A DNA stretch of 35,729 nucleotides from a virus. The notes under the pieces were generated by a model. That model saw nothing but the letters and a program-made list of their open reading frames with translations, searched no databases and was not told the DNA's origin. Where the stretch lies: IMG/VR virus record IMGVR_UViG_3300029951_000076, positions 1-35,729 of that record; one strand, written 5' to 3'. The first letter of the stretch is position 1, and each line of letters opens with the position of its first letter. Shown here one piece after another: positions 16,993 to 23,307 of the stretch. The translations under genes were made by a program, and so were the position numbers.

Positions 16993-17367
16993 ATGGCCAT
17001 TTCCGGCAAGGTAACTTCCGCCACCGTCGCCGCATCCATCACCACCATTGTTACCGGCATTCTCGCCCCGCACATTGCGCCGCACGGAACCCCGTCCGAC
17101 GTCGCCGGACTGGTTGAGGCAGTCATTACCGCTGGCATCACTTTCGCTGCTGGCTACCTCGCTCGACACGGGGTCGAGGTCGCCGCACTCGCCAAGGATG
17201 GCGTAGCGGTCGCCAAGGATCTCGGAGCGCCGTACAGCGCCATTGCTGAGGCTGACACCATCCTCGGTATCCCCGCGCCGGTTGCCCCCGTTGCGCCCGT
17301 CCCTGCCCCCGCTCCGGCCGCTGTAGCCGTTGCTCCGGTTGCGGTTGCTCCCGCTCCGACCGCGTAA
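16993..17367 (+). CDS. Holin
   Basis: The 124-aa protein has two hydrophobic segments (VAASITTIVTGILAPHI, ~residues 10-27, and VEAVITAGITFAAGYLA, ~39-56). A short amphipathic helix follows, then a Pro/Ala/Val-rich tail from about residue 93. Size, topology and position after the endolysin match phage holins. It should form pores that release the muramidase. The Pro/Ala tail shares an exact 19-nt DNA stretch with the gene at 7417. The stop codon is immediately followed by an early promoter motif. Confidence 0.75.
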   Translation: MAISGKVTSATVAASITTIVTGILAPHIAPHGTPSDVAGLVEAVITAGITFAAGYLARHGVEVAALAKDGVAVAKDLGAPYSAIAEADTILGIPAPVAPVAPVPAPAPAAVAVAPVAVAPAPTA

Positions 17368-17386
17368 GAGAACCCTCGCGTTCTCC
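17368..17386 (+). promoter_or_regulatory. Early-type promoter motif 1
   Basis: The sequence GAGAACCCTCGCGTTCTCC matches four other intergenic sites (19764, 20661, 23263, 27880). The shared form is GGAGAACC-N5-GTTCT, an imperfect AGAAC/GTTCT dyad. It resembles the single-block early promoters described for phiC31. It starts directly after the holin stop and should drive the kinase gene. Confidence 0.7.
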
Positions 17387-17412
17387 TCAGTCACGACAAC
17401 CCGACTGAGGAG
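17383..17412 (+). promoter_or_regulatory. Leader hairpin sequestering the kinase ribosome binding site
   Basis: CTCCTCAGTC (17383-17392) pairs perfectly with GACTGAGGAG (17403-17412) around a 10-nt loop. The right arm contains the GAGGAG ribosome binding site of the kinase gene, 6 nt before its ATG. Folding would therefore limit translation. The hairpin abuts promoter motif 1. Confidence 0.6.
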
Positions 17413-17418
17413 ACACGC

Positions 17419-18006
17419 ATGGGGCTTCACCACATTGCATTGATGGGTAAGGCGCGTAGCGGTAAGGACACCATCGCCGGCCGACTGGTCGCCCAACACG
17501 CCTACACGCGCCTAGCGTTCGCCGATCACCTGAAGGTCACAGCGCTTCAGGTCGACCCGATCGTGAGCTACGAACTCGCCGGAACGGCATACCTCCCTAC
17601 CCGGCTGTCGAGCGTGGTCCATCGAATGGGGTGGGACGTCGCCAAGGAACGCATCCCCGAAGTTCGCCGAGTGCTTCAGCGCATGGGGCAGGGAGTGCGA
17701 GACCTCGACCCTGAGTTCTGGCTTCGGCCTGTACTTGAGCTGGTCAAGGTTGCCGACCAATGGAACATGCCCATCGTCGTGACTGACGTCCGCTACCCCA
17801 ATGAGGTCGAGCGGCTGAGTGCCGCTGGCTTCACGCTCGTTCGGGTGACCCGCTCCGGTCGACCTGACAGCGCCAGTGGGGAAGAGGTGCGGACTCGCCA
17901 GCACGCCAGCGAGACCGCGCTAGACGGCTACCCGTCCGATATCACCATAGCCAACGAAGGATCAATGTCCGCGCTGCACAAGGCAGTTGACCGACTCGTT
18001 CCATGA
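17419..18006 (+). CDS. Deoxynucleoside monophosphate kinase-like protein
   Basis: This 195-aa P-loop kinase should phosphorylate (d)NMPs and supply precursors for phage DNA synthesis. Walker A is GKARSGKDT (residues 10-18). The lid and substrate region includes RMGQGVRDLDPEFWL, and a VVTDVRYPNEVE block near residue 117 is typical of phage dNMP kinases. It lies after the lysis genes, directly downstream of promoter motif 1. A strong terminator follows 4 bp after its stop, so it may form a monocistronic unit. Confidence 0.8.
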   Translation: MGLHHIALMGKARSGKDTIAGRLVAQHAYTRLAFADHLKVTALQVDPIVSYELAGTAYLPTRLSSVVHRMGWDVAKERIPEVRRVLQRMGQGVRDLDPEFWLRPVLELVKVADQWNMPIVVTDVRYPNEVERLSAAGFTLVRVTRSGRPDSASGEEVRTRQHASETALDGYPSDITIANEGSMSALHKAVDRLVP

Positions 18007-18010
18007 CCTG

Positions 18011-18036
18011 AGCCCCCGCTTCGGCGGGGGCTTTTG
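18011..18036 (+). terminator. Rho-independent terminator after the kinase gene
   Basis: AGCCCCCGC pairs with GCGGGGGCT around a TTCG tetraloop (18011-18032), followed by TTTTG. It ends 8 bp before palindrome copy 4. Confidence 0.9.
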
Positions 18037-18044
18037 TCGTTGGG

Positions 18045-18066
18045 CACCTACTAACGTTAGTAGGTG
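18045..18066. repeat. Conserved palindrome, copy 4 (22 bp core, CG centre)
   Basis: This is a perfect core with no paired flank. It lies between a terminator and the 107-nt leader of the candidate regulator gene. The position fits an operator rather than a transcript hairpin. Confidence 0.95.
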
Positions 18067-18173
18067 GGTCCCAAGATTTTTCGCGGAACGTACGCGCGCG
18101 CACCCGTGGGGCTGCTAGAGTCCTGCCTGTTGGACACGACGGGCCGACCGGCCCCCACGAAGGAGCAAGCGAC
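18067..18173 (+). promoter_or_regulatory. Leader/promoter region of the candidate regulator gene
   Basis: This 107-bp region between palindrome copy 4 and the ATG lacks the early promoter motif. A TAGAGT hexamer at 18116-18121 could be a -10 box, but no good -35 is spaced from it. AAGGAGC provides the ribosome binding site. A host-type promoter here is plausible but weakly supported. Confidence 0.3.
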
Positions 18174-19184
18174 ATGGCAGCTACCGCCGCTAGCAAGTCC
18201 GAGACCGCCGCGAAGTACGAGCGTCTGCGTGAAGAGGTCGCCGCCATCATCGAGCGCATCCCGTCGGTGGTCGAAGCCGAGAATGCCGAGGGTGTGCAGA
18301 CGCTCGCCGAAGAGGCGGACGTGTTGATCGCTCAGCTTCCGGCGAAGGAGCGGACGGCCCTTCGTAAGCTGGTCAAGGATGCGAGCACCGCTCAGGAGAA
18401 GCCCGCAGAGAAGCCGTCGGCCGACGTCGTCAAGAAGGACAAGGAAGCTGGGGCAGTAGTCGGCACCAGCGTTGACGCCACGGTCAAGGCCGGTTCTGCG
18501 CGCGTCTTCGAGATTGCAAAGGCGAAGTTCAAGGGCGGCAAGGAGATCTCGCAAATCATCCTGGTTGGCATTCGCTCCAACATCATCAAGCCCGATGGTC
18601 TCCCGGACCTGAAGGGGGACCTCGACATCAGTAAGAAGAAGGCTGGTGAGGTTTACAGCACCATCACGGACGCGCTCCCCGAAGAAGGTGTTGATGAGGA
18701 TGCGGACGGCGTGCGCGCTGAGCTGAACTCGATTCAGCGCAGCTCTCAGAACTACATGGGTGACACGCTGGTCGAGTACATTCGCGCTCTGGACAACTCG
18801 CCCGAAGAGGCTGCGAAGTACGCGAAGCTGACCGAGGGCAAGCCCGATGTGAAGCTGATCGACGCTGTCGCCGCTCACTACGATGTCAAGCTCATCACGC
18901 GCTCTGAGATCGCGAAGGCGAAGACGGCGCGGAAGAACGAACTTGCTGCCAAGGTTGCGGCCGGCGAGATGAGCCAGGAAGAGGCCGACGAAGCACTCAG
19001 CGACGACAAGCCCGCCAAGACCCCCGACGCCGAGCTGTTCGACTCTGTGTCGAAGATGGCGAAGCTTGCGAAGCTTGCCAAGACGGAGGGGATTGCCGAT
19101 CTCGACGCGAAGGCCAGGACGGCGACGCGCAAGAAGCTCGAAGCGATCCGGGATGCCGTGAAGGAACTTCTCGGCGAGATCTGA
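18174..19184 (+). CDS. Charged regulator-like protein, candidate immunity repressor
   Basis: This 336-aa protein is very rich in Ala, Lys, Glu and Asp. The N-terminal ~70 residues and the C-terminal ~50 look like long helices. The middle (about residues 108-168) holds a basic segment and a possible helix-turn-helix (KGDLDISKKKAGEVYSTITDA). I do not recognise a family. It lies between the end of the late genes and the nuclease/RDF early genes, where I recall the repressor gene of phiC31-type phages lying. Its own leader carries a conserved palindrome, and extended palindrome 5 follows the stop. Repressor is an inference. Another DNA-binding or structural role is possible. Start is ATG after AAGGAGC. 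Confidence 0.45.
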   Translation: MAATAASKSETAAKYERLREEVAAIIERIPSVVEAENAEGVQTLAEEADVLIAQLPAKERTALRKLVKDASTAQEKPAEKPSADVVKKDKEAGAVVGTSVDATVKAGSARVFEIAKAKFKGGKEISQIILVGIRSNIIKPDGLPDLKGDLDISKKKAGEVYSTITDALPEEGVDEDADGVRAELNSIQRSSQNYMGDTLVEYIRALDNSPEEAAKYAKLTEGKPDVKLIDAVAAHYDVKLITRSEIAKAKTARKNELAAKVAAGEMSQEEADEALSDDKPAKTPDAELFDSVSKMAKLAKLAKTEGIADLDAKARTATRKKLEAIRDAVKELLGEI

Positions 19185-19196
19185 CCGACCAGCATC

Positions 19197-19230
19197 CGGG
19201 GGCACCTACTAACCTTAGTAGGTGCCCCCG
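19197..19230. repeat. Conserved palindrome, copy 5 (extended hairpin, CC centre)
   Basis: The core has a CC mismatch at the centre, and flanks CGGGGG/CCCCCG extend the stem to 16 bp. It lies 12 bp after the candidate regulator gene and ends 21 nt before the next ATG. Confidence 0.95.
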
Positions 19231-19251
19231 CTCCATAGGGGAGGGTGAGGC

Positions 19252-19419
19252 ATGACTGTTGAGCGCTATACGATCGAGCTCGACGAAGAGGACATGGGCG
19301 CGCTGCTGCTGATGGTTCAGTTTCGGCGTTCTCAGAACGGTGCCGCTGAGCGTCAGCTTTGGCAGCGCTGCGAGGATGCATTGGTTACGGCGATTTCCGA
19401 AATGGAGATTGAGCGATGA
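19252..19419 (+). CDS. Small phage protein of unknown function
   Basis: This 55-aa acidic protein (MTVERYTIELDEEDMGALLL at its start) is predicted as a short strand followed by two helices. The ATG follows GGGGAGGGTGAGG, a strong ribosome binding site just after hairpin copy 5. The stop overlaps the start of the next gene (ATGA), so the two are coupled. No family is recognised. Confidence 0.65.
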   Translation: MTVERYTIELDEEDMGALLLMVQFRRSQNGAAERQLWQRCEDALVTAISEMEIER

Positions 19420-19643
19420 GCAACGATGATGTGCCAGCATGGGAAGACATTGCGGGCGTGTGGGGTGACATCTACAAGGCCGCGCGCAGTGCCGAGAATT
19501 TCGACGCGTTCCTGAAGTGGGGCGCGGGTAGGAAGCTGAAGCTCGCCACTGACCCTGAGTCTCTGGCTGATCGGCTATTCGGCGACGAAATGCGCAGGAA
19601 GACGGGTCTGTCGGACTTGCCGAAGGGTGACGAAGAGTACTGA
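19416..19643 (+). CDS. Small phage protein of unknown function
   Basis: This 75-aa protein is acidic at both ends with a basic middle (WGAGRKLKLATD). Aromatic residues in DVPAWEDIAGVWGDIYKAA suggest a helical fold. It is translationally coupled to the preceding 55-aa gene and followed by a terminator. No family is recognised. Together the two small genes form a short operon between the candidate repressor and the nuclease. Confidence 0.65.
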   Translation: MSNDDVPAWEDIAGVWGDIYKAARSAENFDAFLKWGAGRKLKLATDPESLADRLFGDEMRRKTGLSDLPKGDEEY

Positions 19644-19697
19644 TGTTCCCGGAAGACCGCCGCAAGACCCCCTAGGTGCTCGCCTAAGCGCCTCTCG

Positions 19698-19734
19698 GCC
19701 CCGATTGACCCCCAGTGGTCGACCGGGGCTCTTT
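19698..19734 (+). terminator. Probable terminator before early promoter 2
   Basis: GCCCCG near 19698 pairs with CGGGGC near 19724-19729, with an imperfect inner stem (GATTGAC against GTCGACC). CTTTC follows. Confidence 0.6.
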
Positions 19735-19763
19735 CATGCCCGCAGACGGGCGCACAGAGCCAC

Positions 19764-19783
19764 GTGGAACCCTCCCGTTCTCC
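19764..19783 (+). promoter_or_regulatory. Early-type promoter motif 2
   Basis: GTGGAACCCTCCCGTTCTCC matches the early promoter block. A leader hairpin (GTTGCC at 19785-19790 with GGCAAC at 19801-19806) follows directly. The AAGGGG ribosome binding site for the nuclease gene lies 3 nt after that hairpin. Confidence 0.7.
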
Positions 19784-19819
19784 AGTTGCCGTAAGCAGTA
19801 GGCAACCCGAAGGGGAACC

Positions 19820-20659
19820 ATGGGCAAGGTACGCACAATCAAGCGGAGTGGTAGCCGGTTCTACGTCCACCCGGACAGGGCCGATGTAACCGTTCCGGGC
19901 GTGACCAGCATTATTGACATGCTTCCGAAGCCGTTCCTGCCGTTCTGGTCGGCGAAGATGAGCGCTGAACTCGCCGTCGACAGCTTCGACTTCGTGTCTC
20001 GCATGGCCGAGCGGGACCGACAGGGAGCAATCGACTACCTGAAGGGGGCGAGTCGCCGCTACACGGCCATTCGTGCGGCCATTGGCAGCGACGCACACGA
20101 CCTCTTCGAGCGCATGGCACGTGGCGAACAGGTCGGCAGCGTTCACCCCGACATGGAGCCGTACCGGCGCGGCTTCGCCGAGTTTCTGAAGGTCGTCAAC
20201 CCGGAACTGATCCGCGCTGAAGACGTCGCGTGGAGCGACCGTTACGACTACGCCGGAAGCTTCGACGCATGGCTTCGCGTGTGGGTCGACGCTGACGGAA
20301 AGGTGACTCCAGACCGCTCCGGCGAGCCGCTGCTACTCGTCACGGATTGGAAGACCTCGAAGGACGTTCACGCCGAGGTCGCCCTTCAGCTCTCTGCCTA
20401 CGCGCACGCTGACCGTGTGGTGTCTGCGGCCGGCGAGAGCATCCCCATGCCCGAGTTTGATGGCGGCGCGGTTCTGCACATCACGCCGGACGGTTGGACG
20501 TTCCGGCCTGTGCGCATCGACGGTGAAGTCTTCGACATGTTCCTGAACCTCCGGAAGGTCTTCATGTGGGACCGGGAACTGTCGAAGACGGTCCTCGGGC
20601 GGGCGTTGGCGAAGAGCGTCGGACGGCTGGTTACGGGCACTCAGCGCCGTGCCAAGTAG
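19820..20659 (+). CDS. RecB/Cas4-like PD-(D/E)XK nuclease
   Basis: This 279-aa protein shows the RecB-family nuclease signature: H93 in GSDAHDLFERMARG, D149 in YAGSFDAW, D176 and K178 in LLLVTDWKTSK, and Q190/Y194 in ALQLSAYAHA. It probably resects or degrades DNA ends during phage recombination or replication. It is the first gene after early promoter 2. The directionality factor gene follows under its own promoter. There is no Cas4-type Cys cluster at the C-terminus. Confidence 0.85.
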   Translation: MGKVRTIKRSGSRFYVHPDRADVTVPGVTSIIDMLPKPFLPFWSAKMSAELAVDSFDFVSRMAERDRQGAIDYLKGASRRYTAIRAAIGSDAHDLFERMARGEQVGSVHPDMEPYRRGFAEFLKVVNPELIRAEDVAWSDRYDYAGSFDAWLRVWVDADGKVTPDRSGEPLLLVTDWKTSKDVHAEVALQLSAYAHADRVVSAAGESIPMPEFDGGAVLHITPDGWTFRPVRIDGEVFDMFLNLRKVFMWDRELSKTVLGRALAKSVGRLVTGTQRRAK

Positions 20660-20660
20660 C

Positions 20661-20680
20661 GGGAGAACCATTGCGTTCTA
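20661..20680 (+). promoter_or_regulatory. Early-type promoter motif 3
   Basis: GGGAGAACCATTGCGTTCTA starts 2 bp after the nuclease stop. Downstream, CCTAGT (20684-20689) pairs with ACTAGG (20722-20727), overlapping the GGGGAA ribosome binding site of the RDF gene. An inner GGGC/GCCC stem lies between them. Confidence 0.75.
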
Positions 20681-20736
20681 GCGCCTAGTACAGAGGGCAC
20701 TACGCCCCACACGGACGCTCAACTAGGGGAACCTGT

Positions 20737-21450
20737 ATGGCACTTCGCATCTTCGAGACCGACCCCGACGCAGCCCCGAAGGAGCGGACCTCCTTCGCTG
20801 ACGACACGGTCGGCCGGTTCCACTCCGGCACCACGGCACAGGATGCACGAGGCAACACCATTCCCGTTTCGCTCGCCGAGTGGCGCATCACGACCGGTGA
20901 ACGAAGCGTTGCCGACGCCGTTGCTCAGCTCTTCGGCGGACAGCCTGTCGAGACCGACAGCGAGAGTGAGAACTTCATAGAGGTTCTGTCGACGGTTGAG
21001 ACCGTTTCTGTGATCCTCGACGGACCCGGCGCGATCTACTCCGATCTGAAGCTGTGGAACCGGAACAAGTTGGTTCACCACTGTGATGGTGTGGAGTTCC
21101 TGAGCCCGGACGAGAAGGCTGGCCAGCCTTGCGGATGCCCTCGCCTCTTCGCCGAGCGGAAGCAAGCGGCGAAGGACTTCGTAGGCCCGTCGCCCTCGAT
21201 CGCTGTCACGTTCCGGCTCGCCGATGATCCGGAACTCGGCGAGTTCAAGTTTCAGACCGGTTCGTGGACCATGGCCGAAGTACTGCACATCTATGACAAC
21301 GCGCTGACGAAGGTTGGCGGCGAAGCGGTCGCGAACCTCACGCTCGAACTGGTCGAGTACACCACGAAGGCCGGCCGGAACGTGTCTTACCGCAAGCCGG
21401 TACTAACCGGCATCCGTTCCTACAACTCCGCTGTAGCTGAAGAGCGTTGA
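20737..21450 (+). CDS. Recombination directionality factor (gp3-like)
   Basis: This 237-aa protein resembles phiC31/phiBT1 gp3, which binds the large serine integrase and switches it from attP x attB to attL x attR recombination. The N-terminal [17 protein letters not shown] and central [13 protein letters not shown] are family hallmarks as I know them. H114/H115/C116 with C132 and C134 (GQPCGCP) suggest a metal site. [17 protein letters not shown] strand block follows. It is expressed from its own early promoter, as expected for an excision switch. The matching integrase is not in the window and should be left of base 1. Confidence 0.8.
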   Translation: MALRIFETDPDAAPKERTSFADDTVGRFHSGTTAQDARGNTIPVSLAEWRITTGERSVADAVAQLFGGQPVETDSESENFIEVLSTVETVSVILDGPGAIYSDLKLWNRNKLVHHCDGVEFLSPDEKAGQPCGCPRLFAERKQAAKDFVGPSPSIAVTFRLADDPELGEFKFQTGSWTMAEVLHIYDNALTKVGGEAVANLTLELVEYTTKAGRNVSYRKPVLTGIRSYNSAVAEER

Positions 21451-21452
21451 GA

Positions 21453-21611
21453 GTGCAGACGCTCAAGTCGGCTGACGAGTGGTCGAGCTACTTCGCCACC
21501 GCCAGCGACGACACGGTTCGGTGCCCCATGTGGCACTACCCGCCCGTAGCACGCGCGGCACTCATTCACGAACGGCGTAGGCGCTTCGGCGTCGTCGACG
21601 ACACGGAGTAG
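21453..21611 (+). CDS. Small phage protein of unknown function
   Basis: This 52-aa protein starts at GTG 21453, 2 bp after the RDF stop. It has a soluble start (QTLKSADEWSSYFATASDD), one Cys-Pro (RCPMWHYPP) and a basic segment HERRRRFGVVDD. GAAGAG upstream can serve as ribosome binding site. It probably belongs to the same transcript as the RDF. No family is recognised. Confidence 0.6.
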   Translation: MQTLKSADEWSSYFATASDDTVRCPMWHYPPVARAALIHERRRRFGVVDDTE

Positions 21612-21621
21612 GAGAGGCACC

Positions 21622-21927
21622 ATGGCTGAGGCAAAGAGGGAATCCCGCACGGTCGTCGAGAGGATCGTCACGCTTACGCTGACCCTCGACGAAGCGGAGT
21701 CGCTGAAGGCTGTCACGCGCAACGTGGCCGGCGACACGAAGCACAGTCGCCGGAAGGACATCGACGCTATCGGCATGGCACTGAGCAACGCCGGAGTGTA
21801 CGGGGAAGAGGCTGTTCGGTCGATCGACCGCAAGTCGGCTGGGGTGCTGTTCAAGCCCACCCCGACCGAAGTCACGTGGTCGCCCGGCGTCAGCACAACT
21901 AGCAAGCATTGGGGATCACTTGGGTAG
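21622..21927 (+). CDS. Small phage protein of unknown function
   Basis: The 101-aa protein begins with a basic N-terminus and a strand/helix block (VTLTLTLDEAESLKAVTRNV). A charged middle (HSRRKDIDAIGMALSNAGV) is followed by a polar tail. The ATG follows GGAGAGG. Its end overlaps the TTG of the next gene by 8 bp, indicating an operon. No family is recognised. Confidence 0.65.
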   Translation: MAEAKRESRTVVERIVTLTLTLDEAESLKAVTRNVAGDTKHSRRKDIDAIGMALSNAGVYGEEAVRSIDRKSAGVLFKPTPTEVTWSPGVSTTSKHWGSLG

Positions 21928-22195
21928 GCGTGGGGTCGTTACCGACTATGCGGGGGAAGAGCTTTACCCCGGCGATCTGATCAACTACAGCGCACGGCAG
22001 GGGAATCGCGTCCGGTCGACGGATGCGATTGTGATCAAGGCAACCACGGTCATGCTCGGGGGTCGACTTCAGCCCATGCTGAAGGTTCGTCCCACTGGCG
22101 TCGAGAGCGGGTTTACGTCCCGCAAGACCCTTCGCGCTGAGTGGATCAGCACAGAACACGCCCGACTGATCCTGCCGGGTGTACGCAACGACTAG
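21920..22195 (+). CDS. Small phage protein of unknown function
   Basis: The 91-aa product contains an SH3- or KOW-like strand pattern (VVTDYAGEELYPGDLINY, then AIVIKATTVMLGG). The TTG start follows GGGGATCA. It overlaps the previous gene and is followed by a terminator, ending this operon. No function is recognised. Confidence 0.6.
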   Translation: MGRRGVVTDYAGEELYPGDLINYSARQGNRVRSTDAIVIKATTVMLGGRLQPMLKVRPTGVESGFTSRKTLRAEWISTEHARLILPGVRND

Positions 22196-22203
22196 CAGCA
22201 CCT

Positions 22204-22247
22204 ACGGCCGGACAGTTCCCCAGTGGCACTGTCCGGCCGTTCGTCGT
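22204..22247 (+). terminator. Terminator ending the RDF operon
   Basis: ACGGCCGGACAG (22204-22215) pairs perfectly with CTGTCCGGCCGT (22229-22240). TCGTCGTTTC follows. Confidence 0.8.
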
Positions 22248-22259
22248 TTCGCCAACAAC

Positions 22260-22283
22260 CCACCTACTAACGTTAGTAGGTGG
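22260..22283. repeat. Conserved palindrome, copy 6 (24 bp, CG centre)
   Basis: Perfect core plus one paired C/G flank. It lies after a terminator and ends 12 nt before an ATG, with GAGAGGA as ribosome binding site between them. Confidence 0.95.
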
Positions 22284-22295
22284 TCGAGAGGACCC

Positions 22296-22472
22296 ATGCA
22301 GAAGGCCATAAGCAAAGCGTCCGCCCCGCCGATCGGAACCGTTCGAGGCATGCAGACCGGTGACGTGATTTGGGTCCATGCGAACGCGCGCCAGCGTCAT
22401 GACTGGGCGCGCTATTCCGTTGCCATTGGCGCTGCTGTCGGTCGAGGCGCTGAGGTTCGGAGGTTCGCGTAA
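22296..22472 (+). CDS. Small phage protein of unknown function
   Basis: This 58-aa basic protein starts at an ATG after GAGAGGA, just downstream of palindrome copy 6. It carries a VRGMQTGDVIWVHANA strand block and a basic C-terminus. The reading frame extends upstream to 22179, but that part contains the terminator and palindrome and is not coding. The stop overlaps the next ATG. Confidence 0.6.
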   Translation: MQKAISKASAPPIGTVRGMQTGDVIWVHANARQRHDWARYSVAIGAAVGRGAEVRRFA

Positions 22473-22582
22473 TGCACTCGTTCATTGTCGGCATGGTCAT
22501 AGGACAGGTCTACAACATCGTTTCCGCTGTCGTGCGGGAAGCGTGGGCGGGAGTGAAGGGTCGCAACCGTGACCGAGTCTGA
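22472..22582 (+). CDS. Very small membrane protein
   Basis: This 36-aa protein has a hydrophobic N-terminal segment (FIVGMVIGQVYNIVSAVV, residues ~4-21) and a basic tail with a VKGRNRDRV end. It overlaps the genes on both sides. A single membrane span with cytoplasmic basic tail is the likely topology. Such tiny phage membrane proteins sometimes alter the host envelope or exclude other phages, but nothing here shows which. Confidence 0.5.
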   Translation: MHSFIVGMVIGQVYNIVSAVVREAWAGVKGRNRDRV

Positions 22583-22655
22583 TCAGTGCCTACTCATGGT
22601 GGTGCTGGCAATCCTGATCATCATCACGAGCGGAGGGCGAACGCCACGTGTCTAA
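22569..22655 (+). CDS. Very small membrane protein
   Basis: This 28-aa protein starts at GTG and is mostly one hydrophobic helix (CLLMVVLAILIIITSGG, ~residues 7-23). It overlaps the preceding 36-aa gene by 14 bp and the following resolvase-like gene by 8 bp. The tight overlaps with intact flanking genes support a real gene, but its size leaves doubt. Confidence 0.4.
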   Translation: MTESDQCLLMVVLAILIIITSGGRTPRV

Positions 22656-23184
22656 CCCCAACAAAGAGCGCGGAACTAACTGGGAGTCAGCCGTACGCGA
22701 CTACCTGAACAACGCTCTCGGGCTGTATGTCGAGGGGTGGCGCGACCTGTCGGCTGGACTGACGAAGTTCCGCAATCCGGCCGACCCGCTCAACGTCAAG
22801 AGGCAGGCGCAGGAAGGGACTTACGACGTCGGCGACTTGCACGCGTGGCCAATCGTGGTCGAGTGCAAGGATGTTGCGAGTTCGGCCGTGCCAACCTGGC
22901 TGAGGCAAGCGCGAGTTGAAGCGAAGAATGCCGGATTCGCCTTCGGGGTGGTGGTCCACAAGCAACGGCGTTCCGGGGTCAAGGCCGGGCGGGTTCATGT
23001 CGACGTCCGCACCTTCACGCGGCTACGTCTGGTCATGGGCCTGAGTGCTCGACAGATGGTCAGTAGCTACGGCTTCCGCTGGTCGTTTCGCGGGCTCGAC
23101 TCTTCCCGCTGGTACCTGACGACCGACGTGCACGCCTTCTCGTCCATCCTCGCTGCCGTTCGAGCTGTGGAATACGCAGAGTGA
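22648..23184 (+). CDS. Holliday junction resolvase-like nuclease
   Basis: The 178-aa protein resembles Hjc-type PD-(D/E)XK resolvases. It starts with NKERGTNWESAVRDYL (E13 in the first helix), and the catalytic block is GDLHAWPIVVECKD (D63, E72, K74). The helical C-terminus is basic. It should cut branched DNA made during recombination or replication and help packaging. It precedes the primase-helicase gene and is separated from it by a terminator and early promoter 4. The GTG start overlaps the upstream tiny gene. Confidence 0.75.
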   Translation: MSNPNKERGTNWESAVRDYLNNALGLYVEGWRDLSAGLTKFRNPADPLNVKRQAQEGTYDVGDLHAWPIVVECKDVASSAVPTWLRQARVEAKNAGFAFGVVVHKQRRSGVKAGRVHVDVRTFTRLRLVMGLSARQMVSSYGFRWSFRGLDSSRWYLTTDVHAFSSILAAVRAVEYAE

Positions 23185-23185
23185 T

Positions 23186-23209
23186 CAAAGCGCCGGTGGC
23201 GCCCCTTTG
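23186..23209 (+). terminator. Probable terminator after the resolvase-like gene
   Basis: CAAAG-CGCC pairs with GGCG-CTTTG across a short loop, with a CCC bulge on the right arm. It has no strong T-tract. An early promoter motif follows about 50 bp downstream. Confidence 0.5.
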
Positions 23210-23262
23210 AAAATGCGGACGGAAACGGACATAGGTGTTTCCATGGAGCTAACGCAGAGTAA

Positions 23263-23282
23263 CGGAGAACCGTCCCGTTCTA
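23263..23282 (+). promoter_or_regulatory. Early-type promoter motif 4
   Basis: CGGAGAACCGTCCCGTTCTA fits the early promoter block. The leader hairpin GGCTTCC (23284-23290) with GGAAGCC (23299-23305) begins 1 nt later. Its right arm covers the AAGGGAAG ribosome binding site of the primase-helicase gene. Confidence 0.7.
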
Positions 23283-23307
23283 AGGCTTCCAACGAAAGGG
23301 AAGCCCC

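Noticed and set aside
18057-19205. Long minus-strand frame opposite the candidate repressor
   Set aside because: Shadow frame caused by GC-rich third positions. No ribosome binding site and a low-quality Arg/Leu-rich translation.
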